In this document: in pieces, positions 1 through 4,166 of the stretch
Layout of the letters: each line of letters opens with the position of its first letter
Numbering within the stretch: the stretch's first letter is position 1
Assembly (NCBI GenBank): GCA_937872125.1
Contig: CALMNY010000432.1
Span: forward strand, 1 to 6,038
Reading direction: 5' to 3'
Source of the DNA: an uncultured Candidatus Competibacteraceae bacterium
Lineage (GTDB): Bacteria > Pseudomonadota > Gammaproteobacteria > Competibacterales > Competibacteraceae
Length of the DNA: 6,038 nt
Made by a program: the position numbers and the translations under genes
Notes under the pieces: model-generated
What the model was told of the DNA's origin: nothing
Database searches by the model: none
Seen by the model: the letters and a program-made list of their open reading frames with translations, nothing else

Positions 1-1274
1 AGCGTCGCCAGGGCCACCGGCAACACCCGGTCGAGATCGTAGAGCCAGGGACCGAGGGTGAGGGGAACCAGCGGCGAATGGGCGGTTAATTCCAACCATT
101 CGGCTTCATCGTCAGCCTGTTCGAATTCCCGCTCCATGGCGGTGACCGCCAGTTCACCGGCTTCCAGGTCGAGCACGATATCGAAGCTGTACAGCCGGCG
201 AATCCGTCGCGGCGGGTGGTCGGCGCAGCCGCGAAACGTATAGCGGAACTCCGGCCTGAGGAGGGTTCCAGCGCGGTCCTGGTCCAGTTCCACCACCACG
301 GCTTCCAGCACCGCGTGCGGAGCGGTGCGCCGGGCCAGCGGCAGAATCTGCTCGTAGCCGGCGCGCACCGTCTCAATCGCGACGGGTGCAGGCAGCGGCT
401 GACAGGTGACTTCGATGCCGGGCGCGCCGCCGACGAATGCAGTGGCGTCCAGGCCATGCTCGGCGAGCAGGCGGCGGGCGCGACGGTCGGCAGCGCGCAG
501 ATGCAGACCGGCCAGCGGCCACGCCTGGCGCCAGACCCCCACCAGCGCGCCCCACAGATTCAGCCGGGCCATGCCCGCCGCTGGGTCGGGCCGCAGCCAG
601 CCCCGCGCGATCAGGGCCTGGATTTCCCGGCCATAGCTGTCGGCCAGCAGACCCGCCGGATCGCGGGCGGCCTGTTCGACTTTAGCCACATTGACCGGCT
701 GGCCCAGGGCGGCGACCAGGTCGTGGTGCAGGGTCTGCAAGGCGCGAGGATCCCAGACATCCTTGAGTTGTAACCGGGCCAGATAATCCGGGGCCGGCAG
801 ACTGTAGGGCAGGTTGAGATTGTTGGTGGTCAGCACTCGACCGTCGTGAAATTCGGTGGCGAATTCGATAAAAGTTTGGGCTGGGCGGTGGCCGCTGCTG
901 AACTCAACGTGCGCCGCAATGGCGCCAATGCCCTGTTTCGGCTGGCCCAGCAGCCGCAGCCACAGCACCGCATTCTGGATCAGACTGTCGCAGCGAAAAT
1001 CGCCGTAATGGACGAAACCATCGGCGGCCAGCGCTTCAGCAGCGTCGGTCAGCGCGATCCAGGCCGCATCAGGCAGATCGGCCTCCTGGATCGGGGCGAA
1101 GTGCGGTCGCAACGGCTGGCGGAGGCGGAGCAGGACCAGCGGTACGCCCAGCAGCATTTGCAGCAGCAGAGCGAAGGGCGCGACCAGCCATTTGAGCGCA
1201 CGGACCAGCAGCACCAGTGCAAGCGAGGGCAACAACACCAGCGCGCGTAGCAAGGAGAACAGGAAGCGGCGCAC
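1..1274 (-). CDS. Unrecognised membrane-anchored protein, 3' end outside window
   Basis: Seen: an open frame of 424 codons without a stop, entering from the left edge, with strong GC bias at third codon positions. I start it at the GTG at 1272-1274, one codon after the DUF1285 stop (TGA GCC GTG). An AGAGG ribosome-binding site (1283-1287, reverse) lies 8 nt upstream. The first in-frame ATG is only codon 40, inside the hydrophobic region. Residues 4-49 are almost wholly hydrophobic, broken by R25 and K28, which fits two membrane segments or a hairpin anchor. The rest is soluble and has no repeats or metal-binding cluster that I recognise. The most distinctive stretch is residues 137-152 (EFATEFHDGRVLTTNN), preceded by GFVHYGDF near 86-93. 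Inference: a protein tethered to the inner membrane and translationally coupled to the DUF1285 gene. I cannot assign a family or function. The frame is secure; the start is likely but not proven. Confidence 0.8.
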   Translation of the reverse strand, partial: MRRFLFSLLRALVLLPSLALVLLVRALKWLVAPFALLLQMLLGVPLVLLRLRQPLRPHFAPIQEADLPDAAWIALTDAAEALAADGFVHYGDFRCDSLIQNAVLWLRLLGQPKQGIGAIAAHVEFSSGHRPAQTFIEFATEFHDGRVLTTNNLNLPYSLPAPDYLARLQLKDVWDPRALQTLHHDLVAALGQPVNVAKVEQAARDPAGLLADSYGREIQALIARGWLRPDPAAGMARLNLWGALVGVWRQAWPLAGLHLRAADRRARRLLAEHGLDATAFVGGAPGIEVTCQPLPAPVAIETVRAGYEQILPLARRTAPHAVLEAVVVELDQDRAGTLLRPEFRYTFRGCADHPPRRIRRLYSFDIVLDLEAGELAVTAMEREFEQADDEAEWLELTAHSPLVPLTLGPWLYDLDRVLPVALAT

Positions 1275-1277
1275 GGC

Positions 1278-1886
1278 TCAGGCCTCTTCGTCCAGCCGGC
1301 CCAGGCTGAAGAACTGGCCCTGGCTCCATACCCCATAGTCCCGCCCGTGGGCATCGGGCCGCTCTTCGCCCTGTTCGACCAGTTCCAGGAACACCGCCCG
1401 GGTCAGCAGGGCGCGCAACCGGCCGCGCACGTGGACATACGGAGACGGTTCGCCGTCCGGCGTCCGATACTCGACCATCAGCGGATGTTCAGGACCGGCG
1501 ACAACGACATCGCCAACATTAGTGGTGAAGGTGAGAATCTGGTTACGCCCCTGACCGGTGGCGTCGAGCCGCACGGCCAGAAAGGGCGCGTCATCTACCC
1601 GGATGCGCCACTTTTCCACCGGCGTGACCAGATAGTAATGACCATCCTCGTCGCGGCGCAGGATGGAAGCAAACAATCGCACCAGCGCCTCACGCTGGAA
1701 CGGCGCGCCTTCGTGGAACCAGGTTCCGTCGCGGGCGATGCGCAAATCCATTTCGCCGCTGAGCGGCGGATGCCAGCGTTCCACGGGGGGGAGGGGGCGG
1801 TTGGCCGGCAGTTGGGTGGCTAAAGTAGCGGGGTCGGGTCGGGAAGGGGACATGGGTTCCAGCATGGGTAGTCGGGAATCATTCAT
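1278..1886 (-). CDS. DUF1285 family protein
   Basis: This 202-residue protein resembles the DUF1285 family, small soluble proteins of proteobacteria with no established function. Visible family marks are the RWHPPLSGEMDLRI segment (residues 37-50), DGTWFHEGAPFQREALVRLF (53-72), YYLVTPVEKWRI (84-95), the TFTTNVGDVVVAGPEHPL strand-rich stretch (119-136) and a C-terminal GVWSQGQFFSLG (185-196). No signal peptide or membrane segment is present. Length is near the usual 180-200 residues; residues 1-35 are proline-rich and low in complexity. The ATG chosen has no Shine-Dalgarno sequence and sits inside a long palindrome. Met8 and Met12 are alternative starts, and Met12 has a weak GGA close upstream. 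The next gene begins 3 nt after this stop, so the two are probably one transcription unit. Family call is confident from recognition; function is unknown and the exact start is uncertain. Confidence 0.88.
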   Translation of the reverse strand: MNDSRLPMLEPMSPSRPDPATLATQLPANRPLPPVERWHPPLSGEMDLRIARDGTWFHEGAPFQREALVRLFASILRRDEDGHYYLVTPVEKWRIRVDDAPFLAVRLDATGQGRNQILTFTTNVGDVVVAGPEHPLMVEYRTPDGEPSPYVHVRGRLRALLTRAVFLELVEQGEERPDAHGRDYGVWSQGQFFSLGRLDEEA

Positions 1887-1903
1887 AATATATATGAATG
1901 ATT
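1877..1903. promoter_or_regulatory. Palindrome covering the DUF1285 start codon
   Basis: Two perfect 11-bp arms, AATCATTCATA (1877-1887) and TATGAATGATT (1893-1903), flank a 5-nt ATATA centre. The minus-strand start codon ATG (1884-1886) and the next two codons lie within one arm. In the mRNA the start codon would be paired in an AU-rich hairpin, and no Shine-Dalgarno sequence is present upstream. As DNA, the element has the shape of an operator for a dimeric repressor and is AT-rich in a GC-rich setting. Which of these roles it has cannot be told from sequence. Confidence 0.55.
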
Positions 1904-1947
1904 AAAGCCCATGGTGAAGAACCTGAGTCTGGAGTACGGCGGCGCTG

Positions 1948-1967
1948 CCCTCCCCGCAGGGGGAGGG
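1948..1967. repeat. GC-rich hairpin, REP-like
   Basis: Arms CCCTCCCC (1948-1955) and GGGGAGGG (1960-1967) enclose a GCAG loop in the 96-bp gap between the transglycosylase stop and the DUF1285 start. Neither side has a T-run, so it is a poor intrinsic terminator. Short C/G palindromes of this type are often dispersed repeats in proteobacterial genomes, and its composition resembles the 4081-4101 palindrome. A role in stabilising the 3' end of the transglycosylase mRNA is possible. Confidence 0.5.
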
Positions 1968-1982
1968 GGGAAGCGAGGAGGA

Positions 1983-2660
1983 TTAGCCCTCGATGGTGGC
2001 CTGCTGCAAGTCGCGGTAGACGCGCATGACCTTTTCGGGGTAGGCCGAGCGGCGCAGATGCAGGCTGCCGTTGTATCGGAGCAGCGCCCGCCGCAGGTTG
2101 CCGGACTGGTTATCGAGGTAGTCTGCCAGAATCCGGGCGCCGGTATGGATATTCTTGGCTGGATCAAACAGGGCGTGCCTGCCGCCGATCTCCCGGACTT
2201 TGCTGGAATGGGGGCCGGGCATGACCTGCATCAAACCGCGAGCGCCCACCCGACTGACAGCCCGCTCCTTGAACGTGGATTCTACGGCGATGATGGCGAG
2301 AATGAGTTCCGGCTCCACCTGGTGCGTTTCGCCGCTGCGAATCGCCGCCGCCACAATCTGTTGCGCCTTGTAGTCCGGGATTTGATACCGGCTCTGGATG
2401 TGTCCGCTGAGCCGGGCGATCCTGCGCTGTTGGGCGGATGCCGCGGCGCTGGCGGTATCAGAGGGGATGAGTTTCACCCCGCGTTGCTCGGTGGCGGCTG
2501 TGGCTACCGTCACAGGATGGGTGGCGTTCGTGGCCTCCTCACCACGGACTGTCTCCAGCGATTGAGCCAAAGTTGTTGCGGGCATCAACATGACTGCACA
2601 CAACAGACCCGACTTAAGGGTCAGAGTAAGCCGATCCTTGACGCATTCCGTGAATTCCAT
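1983..2660 (-). CDS. Periplasmic lytic transglycosylase, SLT domain
   Basis: This 225-residue protein should cleave peptidoglycan between MurNAc and GlcNAc to form 1,6-anhydroMurNAc ends in the periplasm. Residues 1-32 look like a signal peptide: charged start, hydrophobic stretch 17-32, and likely cleavage after TLA near residue 32. Cys21 lacks a proper lipobox, so a lipoprotein is unlikely. Residues 33-115 are a linker and helical lead-in. The SLT domain spans about 116-218, with catalytic Glu127 in AVEST, the GLMQVMP motif (142-148), the FDPAKNIHTGARIL segment (165-178) and RYNGS (195-199) in place of the more usual AYNAG. It ends with YPEKVMRVY (207-215). The start ATG has a strong GGAGG site (2665-2669, reverse) 4 nt upstream. 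No partner gene adjoins it upstream, and the leader is unusually structured. Family call is firm; the subtype is not assigned. Confidence 0.93.
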   Translation of the reverse strand: MEFTECVKDRLTLTLKSGLLCAVMLMPATTLAQSLETVRGEEATNATHPVTVATAATEQRGVKLIPSDTASAAASAQQRRIARLSGHIQSRYQIPDYKAQQIVAAAIRSGETHQVEPELILAIIAVESTFKERAVSRVGARGLMQVMPGPHSSKVREIGGRHALFDPAKNIHTGARILADYLDNQSGNLRRALLRYNGSLHLRRSAYPEKVMRVYRDLQQATIEG

Positions 2661-2676
2661 AAGACCTCCGTCGTTA

Positions 2677-2759
2677 ATCAGTACGAACTGATAGTGCTCG
2701 ATGGATTCGTATCCCGCACCGGCGAGGGGTTTCCTAACCCGGATCGGCTGACGCCGATC
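2677..2759 (-). promoter_or_regulatory. Structured leader of the transglycosylase gene
   Basis: Read on the minus strand, the leader contains four ordered hairpins before the ribosome-binding site. They are GATCGGC/GCCGATC with loop GTCA (2742-2759), GGGTT/AACCC with loop AGGA (2727-2740), CTCG...CGAG enclosing GGAT/ATCC with loop ACGA (2697-2726), and ATCAGT/ACTGAT with loop TCGT (2677-2692). Loops ACGA and TCGT are exact complements, extendable to TACGAA/TTCGTA, so a kissing interaction is possible. GTGC (2694-2697) can also pair with GCAC (2716-2719) instead of the CTCG/CGAG stem, which gives alternative folds. I did not recognise a known riboswitch class. More pairings are possible upstream to about 2880. 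The stems are directly visible; regulation is inferred. Confidence 0.45.
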
Positions 2760-2981
2760 TCCGCGAACCCGACCTAAGCAACTCCGGGCCGAGGCCTGCC
2801 GAGCCTGGCTTCCGGTGTCGCCTGACGTTCCCAGGGCAGTGTTAGCAACGTAACTGGCCTATGGCAGGAACTTACTGCAGTACAGCATGGGGCGGTATGA
2901 AAGCATGATCGAAAAACATTTTGCAAGTATCTAATTGGCAAATGAATATTTTCAGGAGGTCTAGAGTACAGATTCTAATCA

Positions 2982-3132
2982 GCGATCATTTTTTATTTTT
3001 AATTTTAAAAACAAATAGTTAATATAAAATTTGTTTTTTTGACAAAAAATGGAAATGTTGTTATAAAACAAAAAGTTAAAAAATTTTTCATTTTTGATAA
3101 ATAAGACCGATTCTCAGGTAAGAAATGATCGC
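2982..3132. repeat. Inverted repeat GCGATCATTT within the AT-rich island
   Basis: GCGATCATTT at 2982-2991 is repeated as its exact reverse complement AAATGATCGC at 3123-3132. Counting four more inner bases, 13 of 14 match. The arms enclose 131 bp that contain the promoter at 3039-3067. A shorter related ATGATCG also occurs at about 2905-2911. It could be a pair of protein-binding sites, the ends of a small element, or chance. Confidence 0.3.
3039..3067 (+). promoter_or_regulatory. Near-consensus sigma70 promoter
   Basis: The -35 box TTGACA (3039-3044) is a perfect match. It is followed by a 17-bp spacer and the -10 box TATAAA (3062-3067, 5 of 6). Transcription would begin near 3074 and run rightward, about 385 nt before the adenosyltransferase start. 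AT-rich DNA gives chance -10 matches easily, but a full -35 at ideal spacing is less expected. A weaker pair lies at 3152-3157 (TTGCAA) and 3175-3180 (TAAAAT), also with 17-bp spacing. It could drive the adenosyltransferase through a long leader or a separate short RNA. Confidence 0.55.
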
Positions 3133-3187
3133 GGGGGAAAGTGGATGGCTGTTGCAAAAATACAAATCCAATAATAAAATTATTTAA
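3125..3187 (+). CDS. Possible 20-residue micro-ORF
   Basis: An ATG at 3125 opens a 20-codon frame ending in TAA at 3185-3187, with AGG at 3116-3118 placed 6 nt upstream. It begins in the GC-richer patch of the island, about 50 nt after the predicted start of transcription from 3039-3067. The predicted peptide starts MIAGESGWLL and ends with a basic, Asn-rich tail. It has no recognisable domain. Short frames like this arise by chance, so the only support is its position between a good promoter and a downstream hairpin. It could be a leader peptide, part of a small RNA, or nothing. Confidence 0.15.
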   Translation: MIAGESGWLLQKYKSNNKII

Positions 3188-3194
3188 TAAATTC

Positions 3195-3225
3195 AGCTAG
3201 TTATGAAAATTTTTCATTACTGGCT
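3195..3225. repeat. Imperfect AT-rich hairpin after the micro-ORF
   Basis: AGCTAGT (3195-3201) faces ACTGGCT (3219-3225) with one G-U wobble in RNA, and ATGAAAA (3203-3209) faces TTTTCAT (3211-3217). T-T mismatches separate the two stems. A T6 run follows at 3236-3241, about 10 nt after the stem, which is too far for a classic intrinsic terminator but could still mark an RNA 3' end on the plus strand. Confidence 0.35.
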
Positions 3226-3458
3226 AACATAATGATTTTTTAATCTAAGTTTTTGAAAAATAAATATTTTAATAAAAAGCACTGTAAATGTAATGGATCA
3301 AACCTTATGGAATAAGCAACACTCCGCTGAGGGCGGCGCGCGGCTGACAACAAGGGTAAGGTATGATGACCACCCTACCGGTATGAACACGGGCCCCTGG
3401 CCTGTCCAGTCGCCTGACCGGGAAACAAGATCAATGAGGCCGATCCGGAGATAAGACG

Positions 3459-4019
3459 ATGGGTAACCGACTTTCCAAAATCTACACGCGCACCGGCGAC
3501 GGCGGCACGACAGGGCTGGGCAATGGCGAACGGGTCGCCAAGGACTGCCCGCGCATCGAGGCCATCGGCGCGGTGGATGAATTGAATTGCGCCATCGGTC
3601 GGGTGCTGGCGCACGACCTGCGCGAGGAGATTCGCACTTGTTTGCAAGAAGCACAGCACAAGCTGTTTGATCTGGGCGGGGAATTGAGCATTCCCGGCTA
3701 TCAGGCGGTGCGGGAGGAAGACGTGACGCGGCTGGAAGCGGTGCTGAACGAATTCAACACCCAGTTGCCGCCGCTCAAGGAATTCATCCTGCCCGGCGGT
3801 GGCCGGGCGGCGGCGGATTGCCACATGGCGCGGGCGATCTGCCGCCGCGCCGAACGTCGGGTGGTATCGCTGGCGCGGGATGAGGAGGTCGGTGAGTCAG
3901 TGCAGGTCTATCTGAACCGGCTGTCGGATTTATTGTTCGTGCTGTGCCGAATTCTGGCCCGCGATGACGGCGGGGTCGAGGTGCTGTGGCGCAACCCGAA
4001 TCGGGCGAATAAAGGCTAA
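3459..4019 (+). CDS. pduO: PduO-type ATP:cob(I)alamin adenosyltransferase
   Basis: This 186-residue protein transfers the adenosyl group of ATP to cob(I)alamin to make adenosylcobalamin in the cytoplasm. It carries the family signature: N-terminal ATP-binding IYTRTGDGGTTGL (residues 8-20), VDELN (39-43), the FILPGG turn (109-114), the ARAICRRAER helix (124-133) whose Arg and Glu residues are catalytic in the family, and YLNRLSDLLFVLCR (151-164). Length is typical for the single-domain form, with no truncation. GGAG (3447-3450) sits 8 nt before the ATG. No other cobalamin gene is in view, and the leader shows no cobalamin riboswitch that I can detect. Its likely client is a mutase such as methylmalonyl-CoA mutase, encoded elsewhere (inference). 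The stop codon lies in the first unit of a heptamer repeat. Family call is secure; the symbol follows the PduO family name. Confidence 0.94.
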   Translation: MGNRLSKIYTRTGDGGTTGLGNGERVAKDCPRIEAIGAVDELNCAIGRVLAHDLREEIRTCLQEAQHKLFDLGGELSIPGYQAVREEDVTRLEAVLNEFNTQLPPLKEFILPGGGRAAADCHMARAICRRAERRVVSLARDEEVGESVQVYLNRLSDLLFVLCRILARDDGGVEVLWRNPNRANKG

Positions 4020-4045
4020 AGGCGAAAGGCGAAAGGCGAAAGGAG
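4011..4045. repeat. Heptamer tandem repeat overlapping the adenosyltransferase stop
   Basis: Five 7-bp units in a row: AAAGGCT, then AAAGGCG three times, then AAAGGAG. The first unit contains the last two codons and the T of the TAA stop, so a T-to-G change in that unit would remove the stop. Copy-number change by slippage downstream of the stop would not alter the protein. Confidence 0.85.
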
Positions 4046-4066
4046 TAGGGTACGCAATGCGTACCC
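4045..4066 (+). repeat. GTAG-headed REP-like palindrome
   Basis: The head GTAG (4045-4048) leads into a near-perfect palindrome, with arms GGGTACGC (4048-4055) and GCGTACCC (4059-4066) around AAT. REP elements recognised by RAYT transposases (TnpA-REP) have this plan, a GTAG or similar tetranucleotide 5' of a palindrome. The call as a REP rests on shape; copy number in the genome is not visible here. Confidence 0.55.
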
Positions 4067-4080
4067 AGGTTGTGGAAATT

Positions 4081-4115
4081 CCCCTCCTTGGCAAGGAGGG
4101 GTGGCGCACAGCGCC
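4081..4115. repeat. Double palindrome, dispersed-repeat type
   Basis: CCCCTCCTT/AAGGAGGGG with centre GGC (4081-4101) is followed directly by GGCGC/GCGCC with loop ACA (4103-4115) and then GGGGTGGTT. This composition matches a style of dispersed intergenic palindrome common in proteobacterial genomes (from memory, not searched). It sits between convergent genes and could block transcription from both sides, although neither strand has a strong T-run after the stem. Confidence 0.6.
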
Positions 4116-4166
4116 GGGGTGGTTCGACCGTGGCGATTCCAAAACTCAGATAGGATCGCTATATCT

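Larger units (their letters stand above)
2905..3300. other. AT-rich intergenic island
   Basis: A hand count of 2941-3300 gives about 23% GC, against plainly GC-rich DNA on both sides, with sharp edges. It lies between the divergent transglycosylase and adenosyltransferase genes. It contains long A and T runs, several small palindromes (for example TTTTTTG-A-CAAAAAA at 3035-3049 and TTTTTA...TAAAAA near 2996-3011) and one slightly GC-richer patch at about 3128-3155. No ORF of useful length is present in any frame. Possible roles are nucleoid-protein binding, UP elements for promoters, or an acquired segment. The bases 3301-3458, which follow, are GC-rich and hold only the adenosyltransferase leader. 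Confidence 0.8.

Noticed and set aside
216..1250. Plus-strand frames at 216-773 and 846-1250
   Set aside because: Both are antisense to the continuous minus-strand gene and arise from GC-rich codon structure. They have Gln/Arg-rich compositions typical of shadow frames.
1911..2777. Plus-strand open frame of 288 codons
   Set aside because: It lies antisense to the lytic transglycosylase, which has a catalytic motif, signal peptide and strong ribosome-binding site. The plus-strand translation has no recognisable motif.
2955..2961. Perfect AGGAGGT ribosome-binding sequence
   Set aside because: No ATG or GTG start codon follows at a usable distance, and the frames beyond it stop quickly.
3301..3458. 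Cobalamin riboswitch upstream of the adenosyltransferase
   Set aside because: No B12-box-like sequence is present here. The nearest resemblance, AGCCAGG on the minus strand near 2805-2811, diverges after seven bases. Only weak stems (CCGGT/ACCGG enclosing CTGG/CCAG, 3378-3421) are seen.
3375..3824. Minus-strand frame of 149 codons
   Set aside because: It is antisense to the adenosyltransferase, whose family motifs fix the true strand.
4148..4166. Possible phaC terminator (AGATA/TATCT stem then TTTT, minus strand)
   Set aside because: The stem has only five AT-rich pairs, the loop is nine bases and the T-run is four bases, too weak to call.
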